From the NCBI RefSeq assembly GCF_040409955.1, contig NZ_CP123388.1:186001-250000 (forward strand): DNA of 64,000 nt, in the 5' to 3' direction. The translations under genes were made by a program, and so were the position numbers. Below are positions 24,638 to 33,032 of the stretch, in pieces. Position 1 is the first letter of the stretch. Every line of letters begins with the position of its first letter. The notes below the pieces were generated by a model. The model was not told the origin of the DNA, ran no database searches, and saw only the letters and a list, made by a program, of their open reading frames with translations. This DNA comes from Salipiger sp. H15. Its GTDB lineage: Bacteria; Pseudomonadota; Alphaproteobacteria; Rhodobacterales; Rhodobacteraceae.

Positions 24638-26638
24638 TCAGAAGGTCATCTGCAGCCCAAGGTAGTAGGTGCGGCCGGGACCGTTGCCGGTCGAGGCATA
24701 GGGCAGGTATTCCTCGTCGCCGAGGTTGGCGACCTTTGCGGTGATCAGCAGGTTGTCCGTCGCCTCGTAGCTCGCGAAGACGTCCCAGAGCCCGTAGGCA
24801 TCGCTTTCCGCCTCGCTGTCGATCGACACGCCCGCGGCGGTGTAGCTGTAGGTCGCGCCCGCCGTCAGGTCGCCGCCGAGGAAGTGGCGGGCCAGCGTGG
24901 TCGAGAAGGTCTCGGGCGGCTGCAGCTCGTAGCCCTCGTAGCCCGACGGCGGGGTCGAGTCCGAACTGGTGTAGGACAGCGCCGCCGACCAGAGCTCTGA
25001 CTCGTAGGCCGCCTCGAGCTCGAAGCCCTGCGTGACCGTCGTGCCGTCGATGTTGTCATAGAAGGCGAGCGTGGTCGGGCCGACCGAGGTGTAGGTGTCC
25101 TCCATGACGTAGGCGACGTAATCCTCGACGTTCATCTTGAAGTAGGCGAGCCGCGCGGTCAGCCGGTCGCCCGGGGCGATGATGTTGCCGCGCGCGATGT
25201 TGACGCCGATCTCGCCGCCCTCGGTGGTCTCGGCCTGAAGATCGGGGTTCGGCCCGAGGTAGAGGTTGAAGAAGCCGTAGCCGTGGAAGCTTTCCTGCAG
25301 GGTCTCCTGCAGCGAGGGTGCGCGGGTGCTGCGCGAGAGGGAGACGTAGGGCTGAAGCCAGTCGTTGACCTGGTAGGCCAGCGTCAGCTTGGGATCGAGG
25401 GAGCTTTCGTCGATGTCGACGTCACCCGACTCCAGCTCGTTGTCGAGCCTGCCGTGCAGGCTGTAGTCGCTGTAGCGCAGCGCCGCGGTGATCTCCCACG
25501 GGCCGTTCGAGAAGATGTTCTCGGTGTAGACCCCCAGCGTCTTCGCCTCGCCGAAGGTCGGGTTCGCGCCGCCCTCGGCCCCGCCGAGGACATCCTCGTA
25601 ATACTCGAAACCGTTGGTCGAGGTCAGCACCCAGCTTCCGAGCGCCAGTTCGCTCACGTTGGTGACGTCGAGCCCGGTGGTGATGGTCCGCATCTGCCGC
25701 CCGACGTAGGAACCGGTGCCGTCGATCGAGCCGGTGTACTCATTGTCGGTGATCGCGCGGTAGACATTCGCTTTGAGGTTGATCGCCGGGCTGTAGTTCA
25801 GACTGTAGCCCAGCTTGTAGAGGTCGGTGGTCATCTCCTGCTCGTAGGAGTTCGAGGCATAGTCCGCGTTCATCCGCGTCGCCAGGACCTCGAGGCTCTG
25901 GGTCTCGGTCAGCGCGGTGCGCCCGCGCAGCATGTAGCTGTCGCGGTCCTTGTCGGTGTTGGCCACCTCGTTGCCCGCGCCGTCCTCGAAGGCATCGGCG
26001 GTGGTGCGGGCATAGGCGCCGAGGATCGAGCCACGCGCGCCCACATAGGCCGCCGCGCCCATGCGCCCGAAGTCGTCGCCATTGTCGCCGTAGCTGAGCC
26101 GGACCCGCCCGCCCGCGCCCTGCCCGTCGACGATGTCCTCGGCCTCGAGCAGCCGGAAGTTCGCCGCCCCGGCCGAGCCGCTGCCCCCCGCGGTCACCAC
26201 CGCGCCGCGGGTGATGTCGATACCCTGCAGGAATAGCGGCTCGAAATTCGCGTAGCCCTCGGAGGCGTGGCCGTTGAAGCGGAAGGTCTGCGGCACGCCC
26301 TCGACCGTCATCGCCACCCGGCCCTGCCCCTGCAGGCCGCGGATCGACACGGCGACGCCCGGCTGCCCGGGGTTGAGGCGGGTCGAGACGCCCGGCGTCT
26401 GGCGCAGCACGTCATCGACCGTCGCGGTGCCGCCCTGCGCGGTCACTGAGCTGCCTTCGAGATGCGAGCTGTTCTCGCCCGCGTAGACCGGGGTGCCGTC
26501 GGCCGAATAGCCGACGACGATGCGCCCGAGGAAGGTCGCCTCGGGGTCGGCCGCGTCCTGCGCCGCGGCGGATGTCCCGGTCGCCGCCAGCGCCAGCGTG
26601 ATCGCGGTCGCGCCCCGGAGGAATGCTGCAAGTCTCAT
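24638..26638 (-). CDS. TonB-dependent outer membrane heme/hemoglobin receptor
   Basis: A 666-residue outer membrane receptor with a signal peptide (ending near GTSAAAQ), an N-terminal plug domain (VDDVLRQTPGVSTRLNPGQPGVAVSIRGLQGQGRVAMTVEGVPQ) and a beta-barrel ending in a C-terminal phenylalanine (YYLGLQMTF). Barrel repeats such as SYTSSDSTPPSGYEGYELQPPETFSTTLA are typical. It is divergent from hmuSTUV, so heme is the likely ligand, imported with energy from TonB-ExbBD. The long 5' leader contains a perfect hairpin (26670-26695). Confidence 0.9.
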   Translation of the reverse strand: MRLAAFLRGATAITLALAATGTSAAAQDAADPEATFLGRIVVGYSADGTPVYAGENSSHLEGSSVTAQGGTATVDDVLRQTPGVSTRLNPGQPGVAVSIRGLQGQGRVAMTVEGVPQTFRFNGHASEGYANFEPLFLQGIDITRGAVVTAGGSGSAGAANFRLLEAEDIVDGQGAGGRVRLSYGDNGDDFGRMGAAAYVGARGSILGAYARTTADAFEDGAGNEVANTDKDRDSYMLRGRTALTETQSLEVLATRMNADYASNSYEQEMTTDLYKLGYSLNYSPAINLKANVYRAITDNEYTGSIDGTGSYVGRQMRTITTGLDVTNVSELALGSWVLTSTNGFEYYEDVLGGAEGGANPTFGEAKTLGVYTENIFSNGPWEITAALRYSDYSLHGRLDNELESGDVDIDESSLDPKLTLAYQVNDWLQPYVSLSRSTRAPSLQETLQESFHGYGFFNLYLGPNPDLQAETTEGGEIGVNIARGNIIAPGDRLTARLAYFKMNVEDYVAYVMEDTYTSVGPTTLAFYDNIDGTTVTQGFELEAAYESELWSAALSYTSSDSTPPSGYEGYELQPPETFSTTLARHFLGGDLTAGATYSYTAAGVSIDSEAESDAYGLWDVFASYEATDNLLITAKVANLGDEEYLPYASTGNGPGRTYYLGLQMTF

Positions 26639-26669
26639 CGTCTTTCGTCCTTGTCCCTTCGCCGGCGAC

Positions 26670-26695
26670 GGCCTGCCTGCGGGCGCAGGCAGGCC
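26670..26695. repeat. perfect stem-loop in the receptor leader
   Basis: GGCCTGCCTGC (26670-26680) and GCAGGCAGGCC (26685-26695) form an 11-base perfect stem with a GGGC loop, 32 bases upstream of the receptor start codon. No T-run follows on either strand, so it is more like a leader structure or mRNA stabiliser than a terminator. Confidence 0.6.
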
Positions 26696-26974
26696 CCGGC
26701 CATGGCGGCGCGCCGGCGCACTCGTTATCGGACGGTGCGGGCCCTTGGCCGACCGTCCTTCGGTTCATGATGTGGGGTGTTCGCTTGCGCAGGCGTCCGG
26801 GGGCCGGAAACACGCTCAGCTGGCGCTCTCGAAGGGCTACGCTCTCCGCCCGCCTAAAGTCAAGTGTTTTAGTCTGGAATATGGCACGCGGGAGTTCGGG
26901 CACGTCAGATGTGAAGACATCGCCTGATTTCAAGGCATTGCGACGTGTCGTTCCCGCGAGCCACCACGAAGCTC

Positions 26975-27025
26975 TTGCACCACCTCCACTACCTGAGTAG
27001 ATAAGTCGGAAATACAGGTGTATTT
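26975..27025 (+). promoter_or_regulatory. hmuS promoter with overlapping palindromic operator
   Basis: TTGCAC (26975-26980) and TAGATA (26998-27003) are spaced by 17 bases and form a plausible sigma-70 promoter. Immediately downstream, AAATACAGGTGTATTT (27010-27025) is a perfect 7-base-arm palindrome around GG, positioned to block initiation. It does not obviously match a classical Fur box; Irr, RirA or a heme-responsive regulator are possibilities. Confidence 0.5.
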
Positions 27026-27095
27026 TCCGCTCCAGCCTAAGCATCCGCCGGGTGCCAGCCAGACATCGCGTCCCCCACATGGCCAGGAGTGACTT

Positions 27096-28151
27096 ATGGC
27101 TCAAACCCCGCCGCTTTCCGCGCAGGACATCCGTGCCGCGCGTCTCGAGAAATCCACCCTGCGCGAGCGCGATCTCGCGGAGCAGCTCGGCATCAGCGAG
27201 GCTGAACTGATAGCCGCCCACGTGGGTCACGGCGTCACCCGCATCAGCGCCGATCCCGACCGGCTGATGGCCGCCGCCGAGAAGCTGGGCGAGGTTCTCG
27301 CCCTCACCCGCACCCCCTCCTGCGTGCATGAGAAGCTCGGGCGGTACGCCAACTACCATTCCGGCGAGCACGCCTCGATGGTGCTCAACGGCGAGATCGA
27401 CCTGCGCATCTTCCCGCGCCACTGGGTGCATGGCTTCGCGCTCGACCAGCAGACCGAAAAGGGCCTCCGCCGCGCGCTGCTGGTGTTCGACGCCGCCGGC
27501 GACGCGGTGCACAAGATCCACCTGCGCGACGGCTCGGACCACGAGGCCTGGGCAGGTGTGGTCGCCGATCTCGCGCTCGAGGTGCAGGACGAGACGCTTC
27601 AAACCGAGCCGCGCGAGGCCCCCGAGCCCGCGCGCGCCCGCGCCGACCGCGCCGGGGAACTGCGCGAGAACTGGGACAAGCTGACCGACACCCACCAGTT
27701 CCTGACGATGGTCAGCCGGCTAAAGATGAACCGGCTCGGGGCCTACCGCGTCGCCGGGGCGCCCTACGTCCGCCCGGTCGCGCCGCAGAGCCTCGAGGCG
27801 CTGCTCACCGAGCTTTCGGCGAAACAGGTGCCGGTGATGGTCTTCGTCGGCAACAACGGCTGCATCCAGATCCATTCCGGTCCGGTCACCAATATCAGGA
27901 TGATGGGCCCCTGGCTCAACGTGCTCGACCCCGGCTTCGACATGCACCTGCGCAGCGACCACGTCGCCGAGGTCTGGGAGGTGCACAAGCCGACCCGGCG
28001 CGGCATGGCGGTCTCGGTCGAGGCCTTCGACGCCGAGGGCCGGATCATCCTGCAGATCTTCGGTGTGCGCAAACCGCAGGACCGCGCCGCCGAGTTCGAG
28101 GCGATCGCCCGCGCCCTGCCCGAGGTCGCGCCCGCCGAGGTGCTGTCGTGA
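27096..28151 (+). CDS. hmuS: hemin-degrading factor HmuS
   Basis: A 351-residue cytoplasmic protein of the HemS/ChuS/HmuS family, which receives imported heme and degrades or delivers it. The two half-domain repeats are visible: the first around ARLEKSTLRERDLAEQLGISEAELIAAHVG with LTRTPSCVHEKLGRY, the second around LKMNRLGAYRVAGAPYVRPV and FVGNNGCIQIHSGPVTNIRMMGPWLNVLDPGFDMHL. The length is normal. A ribosome binding site AGGAG precedes the ATG. First gene of hmuSTUV; its stop overlaps hmuT by GTGA. Confidence 0.95.
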   Translation: MAQTPPLSAQDIRAARLEKSTLRERDLAEQLGISEAELIAAHVGHGVTRISADPDRLMAAAEKLGEVLALTRTPSCVHEKLGRYANYHSGEHASMVLNGEIDLRIFPRHWVHGFALDQQTEKGLRRALLVFDAAGDAVHKIHLRDGSDHEAWAGVVADLALEVQDETLQTEPREAPEPARARADRAGELRENWDKLTDTHQFLTMVSRLKMNRLGAYRVAGAPYVRPVAPQSLEALLTELSAKQVPVMVFVGNNGCIQIHSGPVTNIRMMGPWLNVLDPGFDMHLRSDHVAEVWEVHKPTRRGMAVSVEAFDAEGRIILQIFGVRKPQDRAAEFEAIARALPEVAPAEVLS

Positions 28152-29014
28152 GGCTCGCCACCTGTCGCCGCCTGACGCTGGCGGCGCTCCTTGCGCTGCC
28201 GCTCCTGCCCGCGCCCTCTCGCGCCGGGGAGGCGCAGCGCATCGTCTCGATCGGCGGCTCGGTCACCGAGATCGTCTATGCCCTTGGCGAAGAAGACCGG
28301 CTCGTGGCGCGCGACACCACATCGACCTACCCGCCCGAGGTCGCCGCCCTGCCCGACGTCGGCTACATCCGGCAGCTTTCGCCCGAGGGCGTGCTGTCGG
28401 TGAACCCCACGCTGGTCCTGACCGAGGAGGGCGCCGGGCCGCCCGAGGCGGTGGATCTGCTGAAGGAGGCCAGCGTCGAGTTCGTCGAGATCCCCGAGGG
28501 CTACGACCGCGCCGCCGTGCTCACCAAGATCCGCCGCGTCGCCGAGGTGCTGGGCGTGCCCGAAAAGGGCGAGCGACTCGCCTCGGACGTGGCGGGCGCC
28601 CTCGACGACGCGGGCAGGATCGTCGGGGAGGAGACCTCGGGCACCCCGCCGCGCCGGGTGCTCTTCGTGCTGTCGATGCAGGGCGGGCGCATCATGGCGG
28701 GCGGCGCGAACACCGCCGCGGACGGGATCATCCGCCTTGCCGGCGGGGTGAACGCCATTGCCGGGTTCGAGGGGTACAAGCCGCTCTCGGACGAGGCCGT
28801 CATCTCGGCCGCGCCCGACGTGATCCTGATGATGGCGCGCGGTGGCGCTCTGGCGGTCAGCGATGACGCGCTCTTCGCGCACCCGGCGATCCGGTCCACC
28901 CCGGCGGGCGAGGCCCGCTCGGTGCTGCGCATGGACGGGATGAAGCTGCTCGGCTTCGGGCCGCGCACCGCCGAGGCGGCGACCGAGCTTGCCCACGCGC
29001 TCGCGGGTGGCTGA
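28148..29014 (+). CDS. hmuT: heme ABC transporter periplasmic binding protein HmuT
   Basis: A 288-residue protein with a signal peptide (cleavage near APSRAGEA) and the cluster 8 binding-protein fold: RIVSIGGSVTEIVYALGEEDRLVARDTTSTYPPEVAALPDVGYIRQLSPEGVLSVNPTLVL is highly typical of heme-binding HmuT/PhuT. It starts with GTG overlapping the hmuS stop. It carries heme across the periplasm to HmuUV. Confidence 0.95.
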   Translation: MRLATCRRLTLAALLALPLLPAPSRAGEAQRIVSIGGSVTEIVYALGEEDRLVARDTTSTYPPEVAALPDVGYIRQLSPEGVLSVNPTLVLTEEGAGPPEAVDLLKEASVEFVEIPEGYDRAAVLTKIRRVAEVLGVPEKGERLASDVAGALDDAGRIVGEETSGTPPRRVLFVLSMQGGRIMAGGANTAADGIIRLAGGVNAIAGFEGYKPLSDEAVISAAPDVILMMARGGALAVSDDALFAHPAIRSTPAGEARSVLRMDGMKLLGFGPRTAEAATELAHALAGG

Positions 29015-29015
29015 G

Positions 29016-30083
29016 ATGGTGGCGATCCATCCCGAGGGCCACCTCGTCGGCGACCGGCGCGGACTGGCCCGCCGCACAAGCTGGGCCCTCGTCGCGCTGC
29101 TGCTTGTCGCGGCCTATGCCAGCCTCGCGGTCGGGGCCTCGGGCGTCTCGCTGCCCGCCGCGCTGGCGGACCTGCTGGCGGGCCGCGAGATCGACGCCCG
29201 TGCCCGGATCATCCTGTGGGACATCCGCCTGCCCCGGCTGCTGACCGGCATGATGGTCGGCGCCTCGCTCGCGGTGGCGGGCGCGGTGCTGCAGGGGCTC
29301 TTCCGCAACCCGCTGGCCGATCCCGGGCTGGTCGGCGTCAGCGCCGGGGCGGGGCTGGGCGCGATCTCGGCCATCGTGCTCGGCGGGCTGCTGCCCGCGG
29401 GGATCGCCGGGGTTCTCGGCGCGGCGCTGGTGCCGGTGCTGGCCTTCGCGGGCAGCTGGCTGTCGGTCAGCCTGCTCTACGTGATCGCGACCCGCGGCGG
29501 GCACACTTCCGTGGCGACGATGCTGCTGGGTGGCATCGCGCTGGCGGCGATGACCGCGGCCTTCTCGGGGTTGCTCATCTACATGGCCGACGACCAGCAG
29601 CTGCGCGACCTCACCTTCTGGAGCCTCGGCTCGCTCGCCGGCGCGTCCTGGGGCAAGACCCTTGCCGCGGCGCCGCTGATGCTGGCCGCGCTCGTCGCCG
29701 CCCCGGCCCTCGCGCGCGGGCTCAACGCGCTGGCGCTCGGCGAGGCGGCGGCGCATCACCTCGGCGTCCCGGTGCAGCGCCTGAAGACCGGCGCGATCCT
29801 CGTGGTCGCGGCGGCGGTCGGCGCGGCCACGGCGATCTCGGGCGGCATCGGCTTCGTCGGCATCGTGGTGCCGCACCTGCTGCGCCTTGCCACCGGGCCG
29901 GATCACCGCGCGCTGCTGGTCAATTCGGGCCTGCTGGGGGCGAGCCTGCTGCTGCTCGCCGATGTGGTCAGCCGCAGCATCGTCGCGCCGAGCGAGCTGC
30001 CCATCGGCATCGTCACCGCGGTGATCGGCGGGCCCTTCTTCCTGTGGATCCTGCTGCGCCGGCGCGGCAGCCTGGAGATCTGA
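29016..30083 (+). CDS. hmuU: heme ABC transporter permease HmuU
   Basis: A 355-residue FecCD-family permease with about nine to ten membrane helices. Family landmarks are DIRLPRLLTGMMVGASLAVAGAVLQGLFRNPLADPGLVGVSAGAGLGA and GGIGFVGIVVPHLLRLATGPDHRALL. ATG 29016 is chosen as it lies one base beyond the hmuT stop; an in-frame upstream start would lie inside hmuT. It forms the inner-membrane channel with HmuV. Confidence 0.95.
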   Translation: MVAIHPEGHLVGDRRGLARRTSWALVALLLVAAYASLAVGASGVSLPAALADLLAGREIDARARIILWDIRLPRLLTGMMVGASLAVAGAVLQGLFRNPLADPGLVGVSAGAGLGAISAIVLGGLLPAGIAGVLGAALVPVLAFAGSWLSVSLLYVIATRGGHTSVATMLLGGIALAAMTAAFSGLLIYMADDQQLRDLTFWSLGSLAGASWGKTLAAAPLMLAALVAAPALARGLNALALGEAAAHHLGVPVQRLKTGAILVVAAAVGAATAISGGIGFVGIVVPHLLRLATGPDHRALLVNSGLLGASLLLLADVVSRSIVAPSELPIGIVTAVIGGPFFLWILLRRRGSLEI

Positions 30084-30086
30084 GCC

Positions 30087-30875
30087 ATGCTGAACGCAAC
30101 TGATGTCACCGTGACCCTGGGGCGCCGCCGGGTCCTCGACGGGGTGAGCTTTCGCGCCGCGCCCGGTGCGCTGACGGCGATCGTCGGGCCGAACGGCTCG
30201 GGCAAGACCACGCTGCTGCGCGCCATGTCCGGCGATCTCGGCTACGAAGGGCGCATCACGCTCGGCGGAGAGGATCTCTCGGGCACTCCTCCCTGGCGTC
30301 TTGCCCTCCGCCGCGCAGTGCTGGCGCAGTTCACGCCGCTGGCCTTTCCCTTCACCGTGGCCGAGGTCGTCCGGCTCGGGCAGATCCGCAGGAGCGCGGC
30401 TGGCGCGCCCGACCTCACCCCGCGCGCGCTGGCGCGCGTGGGGCTTTCGGGATACGCCGGGCGGCCCTACCAGGAGCTTTCGGGCGGCGAGCAACAGCGC
30501 GTCCAGCTTGCCCGCGTGCTCTGCCAGGTCTGGGAGCCGGTCGAGGAGGGCGAGGCGCGCTGGCTGTTCCTCGACGAGCCGGTCTCTAGCCTCGACATCG
30601 CGCACCAGCTGCAGGTCATGCGGATCGCCCGCGACTTCGCCGACGCGGGCGGCGGCGTGGTGGCGATCATGCACGACCTGAACCTCACCGCGATGTTCGC
30701 CGACAGCGTCGCGCTGCTGGCCGGGGGACGGCTGCTGGAGCAGGGCAGCGCCGGGACGCTGCTGCGCGACGAACTGCTGTCCCGCGCCTACGGCTGCACG
30801 CTGCGCGTGAGCACGCCGCCCGTCACCGGCCCCTACGTGCTGCCGCATTCGGCGCAGCTGGGCGGCGCCGGCTAG
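30087..30875 (+). CDS. hmuV: heme ABC transporter ATPase HmuV
   Basis: A 262-residue ATP-binding protein: Walker A GPNGSGKTT, Q-loop region AQFTPLAFPFTVAEVVRLG, signature LSGGEQQRVQLARVLCQ, Walker B WLFLDEPVSSLD and the switch histidine in IMHDLN. The insertion QVWEPVEEGEARW between signature and Walker B is common in HmuV. It lies three bases after hmuU and ends the operon. Confidence 0.95.
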   Translation: MLNATDVTVTLGRRRVLDGVSFRAAPGALTAIVGPNGSGKTTLLRAMSGDLGYEGRITLGGEDLSGTPPWRLALRRAVLAQFTPLAFPFTVAEVVRLGQIRRSAAGAPDLTPRALARVGLSGYAGRPYQELSGGEQQRVQLARVLCQVWEPVEEGEARWLFLDEPVSSLDIAHQLQVMRIARDFADAGGGVVAIMHDLNLTAMFADSVALLAGGRLLEQGSAGTLLRDELLSRAYGCTLRVSTPPVTGPYVLPHSAQLGGAG

Positions 30876-30889
30876 ACCCCGGGGCGGAT

Positions 30890-30912
30890 CCGGCGGACGG
30901 GTTCGCCGCCGG
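30890..30912. terminator. GC hairpin between convergent genes, weak terminator candidate
   Basis: CCGGCGG (30890-30896) and CCGCCGG (30906-30912) form a 7-base stem between hmuV and the convergent racemase-family gene. There is no T-run, so termination is uncertain. Confidence 0.35.
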
Positions 30913-30933
30913 AAGCCCCCCGCCGCGCCGCGG

Positions 30934-31677
30934 TCACGGCGCCTCCATCGCGATGATCCGGCTCAGCGCCGGTGACAGCCCGACCGAGGCCTTGCCGATC
31001 GGCCGCGAGGCGCGCGCCAGCCCGGCGGTCCGCAGCGAGGCCAGCGTCTGCGCCTGCGCCGTCGCTGCCGAGATCGGATCGAGCACCACCGCCGGAACCT
31101 CCCCGGCGATCTCGGGGGCAAGCCCGGCCAGCGGCGCGCCGCCAAGGATGACCACGTCGGCACCATCCTCGAGCGCCGCCTCGCGGGCCAGCGCGACCAG
31201 CGCCTCGTGCTGCGCGGCGCGGTTGTTCAGCAGCTCGGGCACGTGCCGCCTCGGCGTGCGCACCCCGGTGAAGCGCCCGGCAAGCCCCGTTGCCGCGACG
31301 CAGTCGCTGTACCAGCGCGTCATGACCGGCGAAAAGGTGACGATGGAGAACCGCTCGCCCAGCATCGCCGCCGAAAGCACCGAGGCCTCGGCCATGCCGA
31401 CGACCGGCACGTCGAAGATCTCGCGCGCGCCCACGAGGCCGGGATCGCCGAAGGCGGCGATGATCACCGCGTCGATGCCCTCGATATTGTCGGCGATCAT
31501 CTCGAGCGCGATGCCGCCGGCGATCTGCGCCTCGGCGCGCGAGGCGATGTAGGGAAAGCCGCGCAGGGCGGTCAGCGGCAGGATCTCGGCCCGTCCGCCC
31601 GCCACCCGGCGGGCGATGGTGGCCATGCTGTCGGTCATCGCCTCGGTCATGTTGGGATTCACGAGAAGAAGCCGCAT
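30934..31677 (-). CDS. Asp/Glu/hydantoin racemase-superfamily protein lacking the usual catalytic cysteines
   Basis: A 247-residue protein with the family start MRLLLVNPNMTEAMTDSMATIAR and the motif VIIAAFGDPGLVGARE. In hydantoin racemases the two catalytic cysteines occur in CFGDPGL-like and LGCAGM-like motifs. Here the positions are Ala75 (IAAFGDPGL) and Gly180 (VILGGAPLAGL), and the only cysteine in the protein is Cys126. It is therefore unlikely to be a two-base cysteine racemase. It is the last gene of the seven-gene leftward operon and starts with a one-base overlap (TGATG) with the amidase gene. A role in processing a cyclic amide or carbamoyl compound is inferred from context. Confidence 0.8.
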   Translation of the reverse strand: MRLLLVNPNMTEAMTDSMATIARRVAGGRAEILPLTALRGFPYIASRAEAQIAGGIALEMIADNIEGIDAVIIAAFGDPGLVGAREIFDVPVVGMAEASVLSAAMLGERFSIVTFSPVMTRWYSDCVAATGLAGRFTGVRTPRRHVPELLNNRAAQHEALVALAREAALEDGADVVILGGAPLAGLAPEIAGEVPAVVLDPISAATAQAQTLASLRTAGLARASRPIGKASVGLSPALSRIIAMEAP

Positions 31678-33032
31678 CACCGACCCTCCGGGCTGGGGCA
31701 CGCGGCCGAAGGCAGCAGCGGCGCGATCGCGGCCGCGAGGGCCAGCAGGTGCGCATCGCGCCCGGGCGCGGCGATGATCTGCATCCCGAGCGGCAGGCCC
31801 GCCGGGTCGGTCCCGCAAGGCAGGGTGATCGCCGGGCATCCCGCGTGGTTCAGCTGTGAGGTGAAGGCGGCGTGATCGCGCGGACCGCAGGGCGCGCCGC
31901 CGATGCTTGCCGGGGCGCTCAGTTCGACCGGCCAGGCGGCGCAGGGCGTGGTGGGTGTGATCATCGCGGCGTGGCGCGACAGGAACTCCAGCATGATCTC
32001 CCGGATCCGGTGGCTGGCCTGGTGGGCCTCGGCCACGGCGACGCCGCTCAGCCCGAGCCCGCTTTCGATCTGCGCCCCGAGGTCCGGGTCGAAAATCTCC
32101 GGTGCCTCGCGCCAGCGTGTCCCGAAGAGCGCGGCAAGCCCCGAGTGCTGCAGCGGCATGACCGACATGCCGTCGAGCCCCTGCCAGTCGGGGGCCGCCG
32201 GTTCCAGCGCATGGCCCGCCGCCGCGATTGCGGCGATGCCGGCCTCGAAGGCCGCGCCGACGCCGGGATCGAGACGCTGGCCGAGGCCGAAATCGGCGGC
32301 AAAGGCGATGGTGCCGGCGAGCGGCGTCGCGGGGGCGAGATCGGCCAGCACGGCCATGGCAAGGCTGATGTCCTCAACCGTGCGGGCGATGGGCGCCAGC
32401 ACCGAGATGCCCCAGACCGGCTCGTCGAAGCCGGGTCCGTAGGGGATGAGATCCTGCGTCGGCTTCAGCCCCACCAGCCCGACATGCGCCGGCGGGCGCC
32501 GGGTCGAGCCGCCGGCGTCGGTGCCGAGCGCCAGGGGCGCCATGCCCGCCGCCACCGCCGCGACCGGCCCGCCCGACGAGCCGCCGGGGGTGCGGGACGG
32601 GTCGAGCGGGTTGCGGGTCATGCCGTAGAGCGGCGTGTTGGTCGAGCCCTTGCAGGCGAATTCCGAACAGGTGCCGATGCCGAGGACCACCGCCCCCGCC
32701 GCGCGCAGCCGCGCCACCGCCTGCGCATCCTCGGGCGCGACGAAGTCCTCGAAAAGCTTCGAGCCCTGGGTGACCGGCAGGCCCTGCACCCAGATGTTGT
32801 CCTTGATCACCACCGGCACCCCGGCCAGCGGCAAGTCCCTGCCCGCCGCGAGCCGCGCGGCCACCGCCTCTGCCTCGGCCTCGAGCGCAGGGTTGATCAG
32901 CGTCAGCGCGTTGAGTGCCGGATTGCGCTCCTCGGCGCGCACGCGGGCGGCGGCGGCGGCGGCCTGCGGCGTGACGCGCCCGGCGCGCACCTCGGCCGCG
33001 AGCGCGGTTGCCGTGAGATCCATGAGGTTCAT
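31677..33032 (-). CDS. amidase (amidase signature family)
   Basis: A 451-residue amidase with the full Lys-cisSer-Ser triad: Lys77 in VVIKDN, Ser152 in TPGGSSGGPVAAVAAG and Ser176 in TDAGGSTRRP. Length is normal. Such enzymes hydrolyse carboxamides or ureido-acids to acid plus ammonia; allophanate hydrolase and biuret hydrolase are relatives. ATG 33032 overlaps the upstream deacetylase stop by ATGA. It is in one operon with a PotABCD-like transporter, so the substrate is probably imported by it or generated by the neighbouring enzymes. Confidence 0.92.
   Translation of the reverse strand: MNLMDLTATALAAEVRAGRVTPQAAAAAARVRAEERNPALNALTLINPALEAEAEAVAARLAAGRDLPLAGVPVVIKDNIWVQGLPVTQGSKLFEDFVAPEDAQAVARLRAAGAVVLGIGTCSEFACKGSTNTPLYGMTRNPLDPSRTPGGSSGGPVAAVAAGMAPLALGTDAGGSTRRPPAHVGLVGLKPTQDLIPYGPGFDEPVWGISVLAPIARTVEDISLAMAVLADLAPATPLAGTIAFAADFGLGQRLDPGVGAAFEAGIAAIAAAGHALEPAAPDWQGLDGMSVMPLQHSGLAALFGTRWREAPEIFDPDLGAQIESGLGLSGVAVAEAHQASHRIREIMLEFLSRHAAMITPTTPCAAWPVELSAPASIGGAPCGPRDHAAFTSQLNHAGCPAITLPCGTDPAGLPLGMQIIAAPGRDAHLLALAAAIAPLLPSAACPSPEGR

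Larger units (their letters stand above)
26639..27095. other. 457-base divergent control region between heme receptor and hmuS
   Basis: No gene seen. It contains a perfect 11-base-arm hairpin close to the receptor start, a plausible hmuS promoter with an overlapping palindrome near 26975-27025, and an AT-richer stretch around 26855-26890. Weak TTGACT-type -35 sequences for the receptor are visible on the minus strand near 26865-26870, without a convincing -10. Confidence 0.5.
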
